The notes beneath the pieces were generated by a model that saw only the letters and a program-made list of their open reading frames with translations, was not told the origin of the DNA and made no database searches. A DNA stretch of 64,000 nt. Origin: Hydrogenophilales bacterium. GTDB lineage: Bacteria > Pseudomonadota > Gammaproteobacteria > Burkholderiales > Thiobacillaceae. The position numbers were made by a program, and so were the translations under genes. Of this stretch, positions 46,229 to 56,026 are shown in pieces (the first letter of the stretch is position 1; every line of letters begins with the position of its first letter). The stretch is from assembly GCA_023258975.1 (NCBI GenBank), contig JAHFRD010000003.1:124001-188000 (forward strand), in the 5' to 3' direction.

Positions 46229-46732
46229 TCAGGCGACGGCACCAGCTTCTTCCCGCTGTTTGGCGAGCGCCGCCACGACGCCGGCAAAACCGGACACCGG
46301 GGCCTGCATGACGCCCAACAGCTTGCCGAGCAACTCGTCGCGGCTGGGGATGCTGGCCAGCGCTTGCACGCTTGCCTGATCCAGTACCTTGCCGGCGTAG
46401 GAACCCGCTTTCAGAATCAGCTTGTCATTGGTCTTGGCGAAATCGTTCAGAACTTTCGCGGCCGCGACAGGGTCGGCGGAGATGCTGTAAATCAGCGGTC
46501 CGACCATGTGCCCGGAAAGTTCGGCGAACGGGGTATCCGCCACGGCGCGACGTACCAGAGTGTTCTTCAGCACGCGCAGGTAAACACCGGATTCCCGGGC
46601 TTTCTTGCGCAAATGCGTCAGGTTCACCACCTGTACACCACGGTACTCGGCCACGACGATGGTCTGGGCATTGGCGACTTGCGCCGATACCTCAGCCACT
46701 ACGGCCTTCTTGTCATCCAGATTAAGACTCAT
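46229..46732 (-). CDS. rplJ: Ribosomal protein uL10
   Basis: A 167-residue stalk-base protein starting [20 protein letters not shown]. The ATG at 46732 has AAGGAG upstream; the longer frame begins in the leader. It binds bL12 dimers through its C-terminal helix and autoregulates through the upstream leader in other proteobacteria. Confidence 0.97.
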   Translation of the reverse strand: MSLNLDDKKAVVAEVSAQVANAQTIVVAEYRGVQVVNLTHLRKKARESGVYLRVLKNTLVRRAVADTPFAELSGHMVGPLIYSISADPVAAAKVLNDFAKTNDKLILKAGSYAGKVLDQASVQALASIPSRDELLGKLLGVMQAPVSGFAGVVAALAKQREEAGAVA

Positions 46733-47006
46733 AAGGTCTCTTCTCCTTTCAAGTCCACACACGGCGGAAATTCCGCCGCACCCACGGCGACCTGACCAGG
46801 AGTCATGCCGACCGGAATCGACTGCTTATCCTGTTCGGGAACACCGTCTGCGCAGGTTGTGAAGCAAGCCTCACGATTAAGCTTCCGGCTGCGTACAGCC
46901 TGCCGTGGGCACCTGCGGTCTTTGACGATCCCTCGCATTTCCTCGCGGAGCCGCGACGGCCCAAAGTTCCGTCCCACCAACAAACACGGTGGGATCCAGC
47001 AATCCA
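46733..47006 (-). ncRNA. Probable L10 leader (autoregulatory 5' region of rplJL)
   Basis: The 274 bases between rplA and rplJ contain no gene. Transcribed leftward, they start with a TCCCACC/GGTGGGA hairpin near 46974-46994 and include the segment AAAGACCGCAGGTGCC, which I associate with the uL10-binding leader of proteobacterial rplJ transcripts, as well as several other paired segments. Position, size and this motif fit the L10 leader, where uL10-bL12 binding represses translation. I could not fold it computationally. Confidence 0.6.
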
Positions 47007-47702
47007 TTACTGCGCGGCCAGGCTCGCCTGATCGACACGCACGCCGACTCCCATGGTGCTGGAAATCGACACTTTCTTCATATACACACCCTTGCTCGCG
47101 GCGGGCTTGGCCTTGTTCAGCGCTTCCAGCAGCGCGGTCAGGTTCTCGCGCAGGGCAGCCGGTTCGAAGGAGGCGCGACCGATGGTGGCGTGGATGATGC
47201 CGGACTTGTCGGTACGGTACTGAACCTGACCGGCCTTGGCGTTCTTCACGGCCTCGGCGACGTTCGGGGTCACGGTGCCGACCTTGGGGTTGGGCATCAG
47301 GCCGCGCGGGCCGAGGATCTGGCCCAGTTGTCCCACCACGCGCATTGCGTCGGGTGTAGCAATCACCACATCGAAATCCATCTTGCCGGCCTTCACGTCG
47401 GCGGCGAGATCATCGAAGCCGACGATGTCGGCACCGGCGGCCTTGGCGATCTCGACATTGGCGCCCTGGGCGAACACCGCGACCCGGACGGTCTTGCCGA
47501 TGCCGCGCGGCATCACCACGGAACCGCGCACCACCTGGTCGGATTTACGCGGATCGACGCCCAGATTGATGGCGGCGTCGATGGATTCGTCAAACTTGGC
47601 GGTGGCGGCTTCCTTGACCAGGGCCAGCGCTTCGTCAACGGGATAATTCTTGGTGCGTTCGATCTTGGCCTTCAAAGCCTGAATACGTTTGGAAGCGGAC
47701 AT
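47007..47702 (-). CDS. rplA: Ribosomal protein uL1
   Basis: A 231-residue L1-stalk protein with the signature [24 protein letters not shown]. The ATG at 47702 ([14 protein letters not shown]) starts one base after the rplK stop. In E. coli it represses rplKA by binding the mRNA. Confidence 0.97.
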   Translation of the reverse strand: MSASKRIQALKAKIERTKNYPVDEALALVKEAATAKFDESIDAAINLGVDPRKSDQVVRGSVVMPRGIGKTVRVAVFAQGANVEIAKAAGADIVGFDDLAADVKAGKMDFDVVIATPDAMRVVGQLGQILGPRGLMPNPKVGTVTPNVAEAVKNAKAGQVQYRTDKSGIIHATIGRASFEPAALRENLTALLEALNKAKPAASKGVYMKKVSISSTMGVGVRVDQASLAAQ

Positions 47703-47703
47703 G

Positions 47704-48135
47704 TCACACACCCTCCACATTGAGACCCATGCTGCGCGCGCTACCGGCGATGGTGCGCACGGCGGCGTCCATGTCGGCTGCGGTCAGGTCAGGCATTTTG
47801 GCTGTGGCGATTTCTTCAAGTTGGGCGCGGGTAATCACGCCCACCTTGTCGCTGTGCGGCTTGGCGCTGCCCTTGGTGATTCCAGCGGCCTTCTTGATCA
47901 GGATGGTCGCCGGCGGCGTCTTCATGATGAAGGTGAAGGATTTGTCCGCATAGGCGGTGATCACCACGGGAATCGGCAGGCCCGGCTCCAGACCCTGGGT
48001 CTGCGCGTTGAACGCCTTGCAGAATTCCATGATGTTCAAACCGCGCTGACCCAGAGCGGGGCCGATGGGCGGCGAGGGATTGGCCTTGCCAGCTGGCACT
48101 TGCAGCTTGACGTAGCCGGTAATTTTCTTGGCCAT
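47704..48135 (-). CDS. rplK: Ribosomal protein uL11
   Basis: A 143-residue GTPase-centre protein starting [23 protein letters not shown], with [19 protein letters not shown] and the C-terminal rRNA-binding [14 protein letters not shown]-type segment. AGGAG precedes the ATG. The 95-base gap before it holds GC hairpins but no T-run. Confidence 0.97.
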   Translation of the reverse strand: MAKKITGYVKLQVPAGKANPSPPIGPALGQRGLNIMEFCKAFNAQTQGLEPGLPIPVVITAYADKSFTFIMKTPPATILIKKAAGITKGSAKPHSDKVGVITRAQLEEIATAKMPDLTAADMDAAVRTIAGSARSMGLNVEGV

Positions 48136-48230
48136 TCATTCACTCCTGAAATTGAGTTCCAGCGCACCCCGAAGGGCGCTCCTCGTGCCGGGCCATCCCG
48201 GCGCAGACCGCATCGACACAACCCCGGAGG

Positions 48231-48764
48231 TCAGGCCTTCTCGATCTGGGAAAAGTCCAGTTCCACCGGTGTGGCGCGGCCGAAAATGGTGACCGAAACG
48301 CGAAGCTTGTTCTTCTCGTAATTGACTTCTTCCACCATGCCGTTGAAATCATTGAACGGCCCATCCACCACGCGCACCACCTCGCCAATCTCGAAGATGA
48401 CTTTGTGCTTGGGCTTTTCCACGCCGTCCTGCATCTGCCGCAGAATGGACTGCACTTCCTTCTCGCTGATCGGAGCCGGCTTGTTGGCGGTTCCGCCGAC
48501 GAAGCCGGTCACCTTGGCGGTGCTCTTCACAAGGTGCCAGGAGTCATCGTCCATTTCCATCTGCACCAGCACATAGCCCGGAAAGAACTTGCGCTCGGTG
48601 GTCATCTTCTTGCCGCCCTTCATTTCGACGACTTCTTCCACCGGCACCAGAATCTCGCCGAACTTGTCCTGCATGCCGGAGCGTTCCACGCGCTCCTTGA
48701 GCGCGCGCATCACGCTCTTTTCGAAACCGGAATAGGCATGGACCACATACCACTGCATCGCCAT
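48231..48764 (-). CDS. nusG: NusG, transcription elongation/antitermination factor
   Basis: A 177-residue factor. The NGN domain starts [24 protein letters not shown] and includes the [14 protein letters not shown] segment; the C-terminal KOW domain is [20 protein letters not shown]. It couples RNA polymerase to Rho or to uS10. Its ATG overlaps the secE stop by one base. Confidence 0.97.
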   Translation of the reverse strand: MAMQWYVVHAYSGFEKSVMRALKERVERSGMQDKFGEILVPVEEVVEMKGGKKMTTERKFFPGYVLVQMEMDDDSWHLVKSTAKVTGFVGGTANKPAPISEKEVQSILRQMQDGVEKPKHKVIFEIGEVVRVVDGPFNDFNGMVEEVNYEKNKLRVSVTIFGRATPVELDFSQIEKA

Positions 48765-49111
48765 TACTCAGCCCTGCCCATGAGAAGTTTCACCAGCCAC
48801 AAGAGAACGCCGTCAACCATCCACAGGAACAAGGCCATGACGATGACGAACGCCACCACCACGCCGGTCATCTGCAGCGTTTCCTTGCGCGTGGGCCATA
48901 CGACCTTGCGCGCCTCGGTGACCGACTCCTGGCTGAACGCAAAAAAACGTTGCCCGACCGTGGTGTACCAGGCCACGGCAAACGCCGCGCCCATCCCCCC
49001 CAGCACGGAGAGAACACGGACCACGGTGGGGCTGTCCGCAAAATAATAAAAACCGGCGATGCCAGCCGCTATCAGCAGGCCCGCAGCCAGTAGTTTGATG
49101 TTGTCAGCCAT
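48764..49111 (-). CDS. secE: SecE, translocase subunit
   Basis: A 115-residue three-helix form of SecE: hydrophobic segments at about residues 5-22, 28-48 and 85-112. The conserved cytoplasmic amphipathic segment [24 protein letters not shown] precedes the last helix, which clamps SecY. The ATG at 49111 gives [13 protein letters not shown]; an upstream in-frame stretch runs into tRNA-Trp. Paired with nusG as usual. Confidence 0.95.
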   Translation of the reverse strand: MADNIKLLAAGLLIAAGIAGFYYFADSPTVVRVLSVLGGMGAAFAVAWYTTVGQRFFAFSQESVTEARKVVWPTRKETLQMTGVVVAFVIVMALFLWMVDGVLLWLVKLLMGRAE

Positions 49112-49174
49112 GAGGTAGGTGTGACTCCGACCGGCATTACGCAATACGCGCGCACGTCGGACAGTTTTATGTTG

Positions 49175-49250
49175 TGGCAGGCCAGGAGGGTGTCGAACCC
49201 CCAACCTTCGGTTTTGGAGACCGACGCTCTGCCAATTGAGCTACTGGCCT
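49175..49250 (-). tRNA. tRNA-Trp (CCA anticodon)
   Basis: 76 bases including encoded CCA. Acceptor stem AGGCCAG/CTGGCCT, T-arm GGGGGTTCGACACCCTC and anticodon loop CTCCAAA give anticodon CCA. It lies between tuf copy 2 and secE, as in many proteobacteria. Confidence 0.97.
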
Positions 49251-49263
49251 GTACTTGCCGATA

Positions 49264-49286
49264 GAAAAAGGCGGTTCGCACCGCCT
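49264..49286 (-). terminator. Terminator after tuf copy 2
   Basis: On the minus strand, AGGCGG/CCGCCT with a six-base loop is followed by a run of T (TTTTTC). It lies between tuf and tRNA-Trp; with a 6-base stem it may be leaky, letting tRNA-Trp-secE-nusG be read. Confidence 0.6.
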
Positions 49287-49304
49287 CTCCATCGGGTCTT
49301 GCTC

Positions 49305-50495
49305 TTACTCGATGATCTTCGCGACCACGCCGGCGCCGACGGTACGGCCGCCTTCGCGAATCGCGAAACGCAGGCCGTCTTCCATCGCGATCGGGGCGAT
49401 CAGCGCAACGGTGATGCTGATGTTGTCGCCCGGCATGACCATCTCGGTGCCGGCCGGCAGTTCGATCGAGCCAGTCACGTCGGTGGTGCGGAAGTAGAAC
49501 TGGGGACGGTAGCCGTTGAAGAACGGGGTGTGACGGCCCCCTTCGTCCTTGGACAGCACGTAGATTTCGGCGGCGAACTTGGTGTGCGGGGTGATGCTGC
49601 CGGGCTTGGCCAGCACTTGGCCACGCTCGACGTCTTCACGCTTGGTGCCGCGCAGCAGGGCGCCGATGTTGTCGCCGGCCTGGCCTTGGTCGAGCAGCTT
49701 GCGGAACATTTCCACGCCGGTGCAGATGGTCTTGACCGTGGGCTTGATGCCGACGATTTCGATTTCTTCGCCAACCTTGACGATGCCACGCTCGACTCGG
49801 CCGGTGACGACGGTGCCGCGGCCGGAGATGGAGAAGACGTCTTCGACAGGCATCAGGAAGGGCTTGTCCACCGCGCGCTCAGGCATGGGGATGTAACTAT
49901 CCAGGGCGTCAGCCAGCTTGAAGATGGAGGCTTCGCCGATGTCGCTGGTGTCGCCTTCGAGGGCTTTCAGGGCGGAACCGATGATGATGGGGGTGTCGTC
50001 ACCCGGGAAGTCGTATTTGCTGAGTAGTTCGCGCACTTCCATTTCGACGAGTTCGAGCAGCTCGGCGTCGTCGACCATGTCGGCCTTGTTCATGTAGACG
50101 ATGATGTACGGCACGCCAACCTGGCGGGCGAGCAGGATGTGCTCGCGGGTCTGCGGCATGGGGCCGTCGGCGGCGGACACAACCAGAATGGCGCCGTCCA
50201 TCTGCGCGGCGCCCGTGATCATGTTCTTCACGTAGTCGGCGTGGCCGGGACAATCGACGTGCGCGTAGTGGCGGTTTTCCGTCTCGTACTCGACGTGCGC
50301 GGTATTGATGGTGATGCCGCGCGCTTTCTCTTCCGGCGCGGAGTCGATGTCGGCGTAGTTCTTGGCGGCGCCGCCAAACTTCTTCGACAGAATCGTGGTG
50401 ATCGCTGCGGTCAGCGTCGTCTTGCCGTGGTCAACGTGTCCAATCGTCCCAACGTTCACGTGCGGCTTCGTACGCTCGAATTTTTCCTTGGCCAT
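49305..50495 (-). CDS. tuf: Elongation factor Tu, copy 2 (tRNA-tuf operon)
   Basis: The 396-residue protein is identical in sequence to the copy at 32661. The reading frame differs from it at two silent positions only (49398 and 49482). Immediately outside the start and stop codons the flanking sequences are unrelated. It sits downstream of tRNA-Tyr, tRNA-Gly and tRNA-Thr and probably shares their promoter at 50915-50943, as tufB does in E. coli. Confidence 0.98.
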   Translation of the reverse strand: MAKEKFERTKPHVNVGTIGHVDHGKTTLTAAITTILSKKFGGAAKNYADIDSAPEEKARGITINTAHVEYETENRHYAHVDCPGHADYVKNMITGAAQMDGAILVVSAADGPMPQTREHILLARQVGVPYIIVYMNKADMVDDAELLELVEMEVRELLSKYDFPGDDTPIIIGSALKALEGDTSDIGEASIFKLADALDSYIPMPERAVDKPFLMPVEDVFSISGRGTVVTGRVERGIVKVGEEIEIVGIKPTVKTICTGVEMFRKLLDQGQAGDNIGALLRGTKREDVERGQVLAKPGSITPHTKFAAEIYVLSKDEGGRHTPFFNGYRPQFYFRTTDVTGSIELPAGTEMVMPGDNISITVALIAPIAMEDGLRFAIREGGRTVGAGVVAKIIE

Positions 50496-50555
50496 CGTCT
50501 ATCCCCTAGCAAAATATCGGATCAACAAAATTCATCAACAAAAACAAAGATTAAC

Positions 50556-50630
<75 letters not shown>

Positions 50631-50666
50631 GAAACCTGTACCGTGCCCAACAACCTGTTTCCAAAC

Positions 50667-50740
<74 letters not shown>

Positions 50741-50816
50741 CTCGTTTACCGCCTCGTTTACCTATCTCACCGCCGGCCCTCGGGTTGAGCGATGAAGCAA
50801 AGGCCGGGCTGAAACC

Positions 50817-50901
50817 TGGTGGTGGGGGAAGGATTCGAACCTTCGAAGGCAGTGCCGTCAGATTTACAGTCTGATCCCTTTGACCGCTCGGGAACCCCAC
50901 C
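50817..50901 (-). tRNA. tRNA-Tyr (GTA anticodon)
   Basis: 85 bases including CCA, with the long variable arm of a class II tRNA. Acceptor stem GGTGGGG/CCCCACC, anticodon loop CTGTAAA (GTA). First gene after the operon promoter. Confidence 0.97.
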
Positions 50902-50914
50902 GGGAAAGCGCGGC

Positions 50915-50943
50915 ATTATTCCGATGTTCGACCACCTTGTCAA
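50915..50943 (-). promoter_or_regulatory. Strong sigma-70 promoter of the tRNA-tuf operon
   Basis: On the minus strand: consensus TTGACA (50938-50943), a 17-base spacer and AATAAT (50915-50920), then a GC-rich discriminator (GCCGCGC). The start of transcription would fall about seven bases before tRNA-Tyr. The -35 box abuts the ychF stop codon. GC-rich discriminators are typical of stringently controlled stable-RNA promoters. Confidence 0.88.
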
Positions 50944-52035
50944 TCACACATTGAACAAGAAATTCAGAACATCGCCATCCTTCACCACATATTCCTTGCC
51001 TTCCGAACGCATCTTGCCGGCCTCCTTGGCGCCCTGCTCGCCCTTGAACGCGATGAAGTCCTCGAAGGCGATGGTCTGCGCGCGAATGAAACCGCGCTCG
51101 AAGTCGGTGTGGATGACTCCCGCCGCTTTCGGCGCGGTATCGCCCTTGTGGATGGTCCAGGCACGCACCTCCTTCACGCCAGCCGTGAAGTAGGTTTGCA
51201 GCCCAAGCAGGTCATAGCCGGCGCGAATGAGGCGGTCGAGGCCGGGTTCGTGCAACCCCATCGACTCCAGAAACTCGACTTTGTCGGCGTCGTCGAGCGC
51301 GGCGATTTCCGACTCGATGGCGGCGCACACCGCCACCACCGGCGCGCCCTCGGCATCCGCGATCTGATGCAGGCGATCCAGGTGGGGATTGTTCTCGAAA
51401 CCGTCTTCGGCCACGTTGGCCACGTACATCGCGGGTTTGATGGTCATCAGACAGAGCGGCGCGAGCATGGCCTTCTCGTCCTCGGACAGATTCAGGCTGC
51501 GTACCGGTTTTGCCTCGTTCAGGTGCGGCAACAGCTTGTCATAGAGCGCGATCAGCTTGATGGCGTCCTTGTCGCCGGCGCGGGCTTTCTTGTTGTCGCG
51601 GTGATGCGCTTTCTCGACCGTGGTCAGGTCGGCCAGAGCCAGCTCGGTGATGATTACCTCGATATCGGAGATCGGGTCGATGCGGCCGGCGACGTGGACC
51701 ACGTTCTCATCCTCGAAGCAGCGCACCACATTAACGATGGCATCGGTCTCGCGGATGTTGGCGAGAAACTGGTTGCCCAGGCCCTCGCCCTTGGAAGCGC
51801 CCGCCACCAGCCCGGCGATGTCGACGAATTCGACAATGGCCGGAACCATGCGCTGCGGTTTGACGATTTCGGACAGTTGTTGCATGCGCGGATCCGGCAC
51901 TTCGACGATGCCGACATTGGGCTCGATGGTGCAGAAGGGATAGTTTTCGGCCGCGATGCCCGCCTTGGTAAGGGCGTTGAACAGGGTGGATTTGCCGACG
52001 TTGGGCAGGCCGACGATGCCGCATTTCAGACTCAT
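50944..52035 (-). CDS. ychF: YchF, Obg-family ATPase
   Basis: A 363-residue P-loop protein starting [22 protein letters not shown]. The G4 position reads NVAE instead of NKxD, which explains the family's preference for ATP. A coiled-coil segment occupies the middle and a TGS domain the C-terminus (about residue 280 on). YchF is linked to ribosomes and oxidative-stress response. GGAG precedes the ATG; pth lies upstream in the usual pth-ychF order. Confidence 0.97.
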   Translation of the reverse strand: MSLKCGIVGLPNVGKSTLFNALTKAGIAAENYPFCTIEPNVGIVEVPDPRMQQLSEIVKPQRMVPAIVEFVDIAGLVAGASKGEGLGNQFLANIRETDAIVNVVRCFEDENVVHVAGRIDPISDIEVIITELALADLTTVEKAHHRDNKKARAGDKDAIKLIALYDKLLPHLNEAKPVRSLNLSEDEKAMLAPLCLMTIKPAMYVANVAEDGFENNPHLDRLHQIADAEGAPVVAVCAAIESEIAALDDADKVEFLESMGLHEPGLDRLIRAGYDLLGLQTYFTAGVKEVRAWTIHKGDTAPKAAGVIHTDFERGFIRAQTIAFEDFIAFKGEQGAKEAGKMRSEGKEYVVKDGDVLNFLFNV

Positions 52036-52055
52036 GGCTTCTCCGAGAGAGCGGG

Positions 52056-52661
52056 TTAAGGGGCGTTTTTGCCGGGTTTGGTGTTGGCGCGCTGGGTGGC
52101 CGCAGTCCAGTCGCCCTTGGCGATCAGCGGCCAGGCCAGCAGGGCGCGATCCAGGGCGCGGTCGATCAGTTCCCGCTCTTCCCGACGCGGTGGCTTGAGC
52201 ACGAAATTCGCCACTTCAGTTCGGTCGCCCGGGTGGCCGATGCCGACGCGCAGGCGCCAGTAATCCTGGGTACCCAGATGCGCGGTAATGTCCTTGAGGC
52301 CGTTGTGGCCGCCCAGGCCGCCGCCGAATTTGAGCCTGAGCTCGCCCGGAGGAATATCCAGTTCGTCATGGATCACCAGCATTTCGGCGGGCTGGATACG
52401 ATGAAAGCGTGTGAAAGCGCCGACCGACTGGCCGGAACGATTCATGAAAGTCTGCGGCTGCAATAGCCAGACACCCGCCGGCCAGACACCCGCCGCCCTG
52501 GCCTGCGCCACGCGACCATGAAAACGCGACTCGACGGCGAAATGGGTTTCGAGTTCGCGCGCCAGGCGTTCACAAAACCAAAACCCGGCGTTGTGCCGGG
52601 TTTCGGAATATTCGGCGCCGGGATTGCCGAGACCGACGATCAGGCGCGGAGGAGTCTGCAC
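52056..52661 (-). CDS. pth: Peptidyl-tRNA hydrolase
   Basis: A 201-residue enzyme that frees peptidyl-tRNAs dropped by the ribosome. Conserved motifs are [22 protein letters not shown] with the catalytic His, [20 protein letters not shown] with the catalytic Asp, and GGHNGLKDI. The start appears to be GTG 52661, as no ATG lies nearby; the ribosome binding site is weak. Sits between rplY and ychF. Confidence 0.95.
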   Translation of the reverse strand: MQTPPRLIVGLGNPGAEYSETRHNAGFWFCERLARELETHFAVESRFHGRVAQARAAGVWPAGVWLLQPQTFMNRSGQSVGAFTRFHRIQPAEMLVIHDELDIPPGELRLKFGGGLGGHNGLKDITAHLGTQDYWRLRVGIGHPGDRTEVANFVLKPPRREERELIDRALDRALLAWPLIAKGDWTAATQRANTKPGKNAP

Positions 52662-52681
52662 GACTCTGCCTCAAACCGCTC

Positions 52682-53287
52682 TCAGGCGGCGGGCGCCTCG
52701 CCGGCCGCTTCCGCCGCCTCGGTCTTGGAGCCGAGGATGGTGGCCACGGTGGGGTCTTCGCCGTGCAGGCCGGAGAGTTCCACGCCCTTGGGCAGCTTCA
52801 GGTGCGACATGTGGATGGCATGATCGGAAGCCAGTTCCATCAGATCCACCTCGATGAACTCGGGCAGATCGGCCGGCAGACAGGTCACATCCACTTCCGT
52901 GTAGAGGTGGCTGACCACGCCGCCGGACTTCTTCACGCTGGGAGAGGTGTCGGCGTTGAGGAAGTGCAGGGGCACCTTGACATGCACCTTGTGGGTGGCA
53001 TCGACGCGCTGGAAGTCGACGTGCTGAACGAAGGGCTTGTAGGGGTGCATCTGGAAGTCGCGCAGCAGCACGGATTCCTGGGCGCCATCCAGATTGAGCG
53101 TCAGCACGGAGGAATGGAAAGCCTCGTTCTTGAGGGCGAAATAGAGTTCCTTGTGGTCGAAGTCCACGGACTGGGCATCTTTGCCGGCCCCGTAAACGAT
53201 GCCGGGAACCCGGCCGGCGCGACGCAGGCGGCGGCTCGCTCCGGTGCCCTGGGTGTCACGCTTGGTGGCGTTGATTTCGATTTGCAT
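52682..53287 (-). CDS. rplY: Ribosomal protein bL25, CTC form
   Basis: A 201-residue two-domain bL25 (general stress protein Ctc type). The N-terminal 5S rRNA-binding domain contains GTGASRRLRRAGRVPGIVYG and a C-terminal beta domain extends to about residue 185, ending in an Ala-rich tail. This is about twice the size of the E. coli one-domain protein. It follows the prs terminator by about 20 bases. Confidence 0.96.
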   Translation of the reverse strand: MQIEINATKRDTQGTGASRRLRRAGRVPGIVYGAGKDAQSVDFDHKELYFALKNEAFHSSVLTLNLDGAQESVLLRDFQMHPYKPFVQHVDFQRVDATHKVHVKVPLHFLNADTSPSVKKSGGVVSHLYTEVDVTCLPADLPEFIEVDLMELASDHAIHMSHLKLPKGVELSGLHGEDPTVATILGSKTEAAEAAGEAPAA

Positions 53288-53305
53288 GTCTTGCTCCTTG
53301 AGGTG

Positions 53306-53335
53306 AAAAAAGGGCCGCCCGCGACCAGGCGGCCC
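53306..53335 (-). terminator. Intrinsic terminator between prs and rplY
   Basis: On the minus strand, GGGCCGCC/GGCGGCCC with an eight-base loop followed by six T. It ends the prs transcript just before the rplY ribosome binding site; rplY-pth-ychF therefore needs read-through or a promoter I could not identify. Confidence 0.85.
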
Positions 53336-53350
53336 GGTTTGCGTGGCTCG

Positions 53351-54301
53351 CTATTCGCTGAACAGCGAACTCACGGAATCTTCGTCGCTGATGCGGCGGA
53401 TGGTTTCCGCCATCAGGTTGGCGACCGACAACTGGCGAATGCGCGAACTGGCCTTGGCGTCGTCGCGCAGGGGAATGGTGTCGGTCACGACCAGTTCGTC
53501 GAGCGCCGAATTGCTGACGCGCTCCACCGCGCTGCCGGACAGCACCGCGTGCGTGCAGTAGGCGATGACCCGCTTGGCGCCATTGGCCTTGAGGGCGTTG
53601 GCGGCTTCACAGAGCGTGTTCGCGGTATCGACCATGTCGTCCATGATCAGGCAGGTGCGGTCTTTCACATCACCGATGATGTTCATCACCTTGGCGACAT
53701 TGGGCTTGGGGCGGCGCTTGTCGATGATGGCGAGTTCGCATTCCAGGCGTTTGGCGACGGCGCGCGCGCGCACCACCCCGCCCACGTCGGGCGAAACCAC
53801 CATCAGATCGTCGTAGTTCTGCTTCCAGATGTCGCCCATCAGGATGGGCGTGGAATAGATGTTGTCCACCGGAATGTCGAAGAACCCCTGGATCTGGTCG
53901 GAGTGCAAGTCCATCGTCAGCACCCGGTTGACCCCGACCACGGTGAGCATGTCGGCGACCACGCGCGCCGTGATGGGCACGCGCGCGGAGCGCACGCGGC
54001 GATCCTGGCGGGCATAACCGAGATACGGGATGGCGGCGGTGATGCGGCCGGCGGAGGCGCGGCGCAGCGCATCCACCATCAGCATGATTTCCATCAAGCT
54101 GTCATTGGTGGGCGAACAGGTGGACTGGAGCACGAACACGTCCTTGCCGCGCACGTTCTCCAGAATTTCAACATTCACTTCACCATCGGAAAAGCGGCCG
54201 ACGGTCGCGCGTCCCATGCTGATATTGAGATGGCGCACCACATCCTCGGCAAGCTTGGGATGCGAATTGCCGGTGAATACCATCAAGCTGTCATATGCCA
54301 T
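53351..54301 (-). CDS. prs: Ribose-phosphate pyrophosphokinase (PRPP synthase)
   Basis: A 316-residue class I PRPP synthase that makes PRPP from ATP and ribose 5-phosphate. Motifs: [17 protein letters not shown], the flexible-loop region [16 protein letters not shown] and the PRPP-binding loop [16 protein letters not shown] 54301 gives the conserved [15 protein letters not shown] start. It lies downstream of tRNA-Gln in the classic ispE-tRNA-Gln-prs order. Confidence 0.97.
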   Translation of the reverse strand: MAYDSLMVFTGNSHPKLAEDVVRHLNISMGRATVGRFSDGEVNVEILENVRGKDVFVLQSTCSPTNDSLMEIMLMVDALRRASAGRITAAIPYLGYARQDRRVRSARVPITARVVADMLTVVGVNRVLTMDLHSDQIQGFFDIPVDNIYSTPILMGDIWKQNYDDLMVVSPDVGGVVRARAVAKRLECELAIIDKRRPKPNVAKVMNIIGDVKDRTCLIMDDMVDTANTLCEAANALKANGAKRVIAYCTHAVLSGSAVERVSNSALDELVVTDTIPLRDDAKASSRIRQLSVANLMAETIRRISDEDSVSSLFSE

Positions 54302-54441
54302 CAGCAAACCCCGCCATCAGCAACTTCCGCCATGAGCGCCCCACGGCGCTCATGCTCGGATCAACAAAGAAAAAAAGCGTGCAGCCCGCGCTGCACGCCC
54401 CGTTTGTCCACCGGAGCGAAAGCTTCCTGGCGAACCTGATC

Positions 54442-54516
54442 TGGCTGGGGAGGTAGGGATCGAACCTACGAATGCCGGAATCAAAATCCGGTGCCTTACC
54501 ACTTGGCGACTCCCCA
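54442..54516 (-). tRNA. tRNA-Gln (TTG anticodon)
   Basis: 75 bases including CCA; acceptor stem TGGGGAG/CTCCCCA, anticodon loop TTTTGAT (TTG), T-arm GTAGGTTCGATCCCTAC. It lies between ispE and prs. Confidence 0.97.
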
Positions 54517-54533
54517 ATTTCAACCGATGCGCC

Positions 54534-55424
54534 TCAATCAGCAAAAGCATGAAGCGGATGCTGATCCATGCCATCGGCAACGAAACCGTCCACCTGGCTA
54601 CCGTGTTCAGCGCGGATACCGGCCAACGCCGCTTCCGCCTGAACCCGCTCGGGAAACGCCACGAATACACAGGCGCCCGAACCGGTCATACGCGCATCCC
54701 CGTAGAGTTTCAGCCAACCGAGATACTCGGCGACCTCGGGGTAGCGCGCGCAGGCTATCGGCTCAAGATCGTTGTGCCCATAGCCATCCAAGAGGGCCGC
54801 GATTCTGACGGAGGGCGTATTTCGTGTCAATGCCGGATCGGCAAAGATACTCGGGGTGGAGACATGCAGCGGCGGAATCAACACCAGGTAGGAAGCGGGC
54901 GCCGGGAGCCAGGGGGTAAGGATTTCACCCACCCCCTCGGCAAAGGCGGAACGGCCGAACACGAACACCGGCACATCGGCGCCCAGACGCAAGCCGAGTT
55001 CCCGCAAGGTCTTGCGCGGTAGATCGAGATGCCAGAGCCGGTTCAACGCCAGCAGCACGGTGGCCGCGTCGGAACTGCCGCCACCGAGGCCGCCCCCCAG
55101 GGGCAGGCGCTTGTTCAGACGAATATCCGCGCCGAGGCGACAGCCGCTGTGCTGTTGCAACAGGCGCGCGGCGCGCCAGCACAAATCCTGTTCCGGCGCG
55201 ACGCCGGGAAGGGGAGTGAGCAGGCGAATCCCGGCATCGTCACGCGCCTGGATTTCCAGCGTGTCGCCGTAATCGAGAAAGCGAAACACGCTTTGCAGCA
55301 GGTGATAACCGTCCCGCCGCCGCCCCACCACGTGCAAAAACAGGTTCAGCTTGGCCGGAGCCGGGTAAGTGGAAACCGAGCTGGAAACCGAGCTGGAAAC
55401 CGCACTGGAAACCGGGCGCGTCAT
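54534..55424 (-). CDS. ispE: 4-diphosphocytidyl-2-C-methyl-D-erythritol kinase
   Basis: A 296-residue GHMP kinase of the MEP isoprenoid pathway. APAKLNLFLHVVGRRRDGYH holds the substrate-binding start and LPLGGGLGGGSSDAAT is the ATP-binding glycine loop; a C-terminal GHMP domain follows. The ATG at 55424 overlaps the lolB stop (ATGA). The first 20 residues (TRPVSSAVSSSVSSSVSTYP) are low-complexity and encoded by four copies of a 12-base repeat, placed before the conserved core. Confidence 0.96.
   Translation of the reverse strand: MTRPVSSAVSSSVSSSVSTYPAPAKLNLFLHVVGRRRDGYHLLQSVFRFLDYGDTLEIQARDDAGIRLLTPLPGVAPEQDLCWRAARLLQQHSGCRLGADIRLNKRLPLGGGLGGGSSDAATVLLALNRLWHLDLPRKTLRELGLRLGADVPVFVFGRSAFAEGVGEILTPWLPAPASYLVLIPPLHVSTPSIFADPALTRNTPSVRIAALLDGYGHNDLEPIACARYPEVAEYLGWLKLYGDARMTGSGACVFVAFPERVQAEAALAGIRAEHGSQVDGFVADGMDQHPLHAFAD
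55369..55416. repeat. Four tandem 12-base repeats inside the 5' end of ispE
   Basis: Units at 55369, 55381, 55393 and 55405, each close to CTGGAAACCGAG on the plus strand, with one to three differences between units. Because 12 is a multiple of three, copy-number change would add or remove four residues without breaking the frame. They encode the Ser/Val-rich extension of IspE. Confidence 0.85.
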
Positions 55425-56026
55425 GGCAACTCCTGGCCGGGTTCCCATTTATCCACCACGAGGCGGATTTCCAGGTCGTCGCCGCGACGCGCCACCAGCT
55501 TGCCGGGAAAGATGCGGCCGCCGACCTGAGCATAACGGGAGAATTCAATGCGCCAGCCATCCTGGCTCAACACCGCCAGGCGACCGTCACCATCCGGTTC
55601 CGCCTGGTAGGGCTCACCCGGCCGCGGATTGCCGGTCACCCACCAGGCCAGGCCCTTGAGCGGCATGGTCACGCCCAGTGCCTGGCGCACCAGGTCTTCC
55701 GCGTCCACGGCCCGGCGCAGACGGCCTTCTGCATCACGCAACTCGACGCCCTGTTCATCACCGCGCAACTCGGCCACGCCCTGCCCAAGTGGGGAACTCA
55801 GCAGCAGTTCCTGCCGCCCGGCGGCGTGGCGCCAGGTCATGCCGCCGGAAAAGGATTCCTCATTGGCCTTGAGCGATACCCGCCCTTCCAGGCGAAAGTC
55901 GCTGAGTGGCGCGGGCAGGACAAGCGCCGAAGCTGGCGCACCGAAGCCAGGCAAGTGGGCCGACAACTGGGCGCAGGCCGCAAGCGAGCCCGCCAACAGC
56001 AGAAGCAGGCCACGCTTGAGGCTCAA
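55421..56026 (-). CDS. lolB: LolB, outer-membrane lipoprotein receptor
   Basis: A 201-residue lipoprotein that receives lipoproteins from LolA and inserts them into the outer membrane. The signal peptide ends in the lipobox LAAC (Cys18). The mature part shows LolB features: FRLEGRVSLKANEESFSGGMTWRH, GLAWWVTGNP and a C-terminal RLVVDKWE. It overlaps the upstream TPR gene by four bases and ispE downstream by four bases, so the three are coupled. Confidence 0.93.
   Translation of the reverse strand: MSLKRGLLLLLAGSLAACAQLSAHLPGFGAPASALVLPAPLSDFRLEGRVSLKANEESFSGGMTWRHAAGRQELLLSSPLGQGVAELRGDEQGVELRDAEGRLRRAVDAEDLVRQALGVTMPLKGLAWWVTGNPRPGEPYQAEPDGDGRLAVLSQDGWRIEFSRYAQVGGRIFPGKLVARRGDDLEIRLVVDKWEPGQELP

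Noticed and set aside
48136-48230. Terminator between nusG and rplK
   Set aside because: Two GC hairpins are present (about 48163-48182 and 48187-48204) but neither is followed by a T-run on the minus strand, and the genes are normally co-transcribed.
55369-55416. Possible small CRISPR array
   Set aside because: The units are 12 bases, directly tandem without spacers and inside ispE; no cas genes are present.
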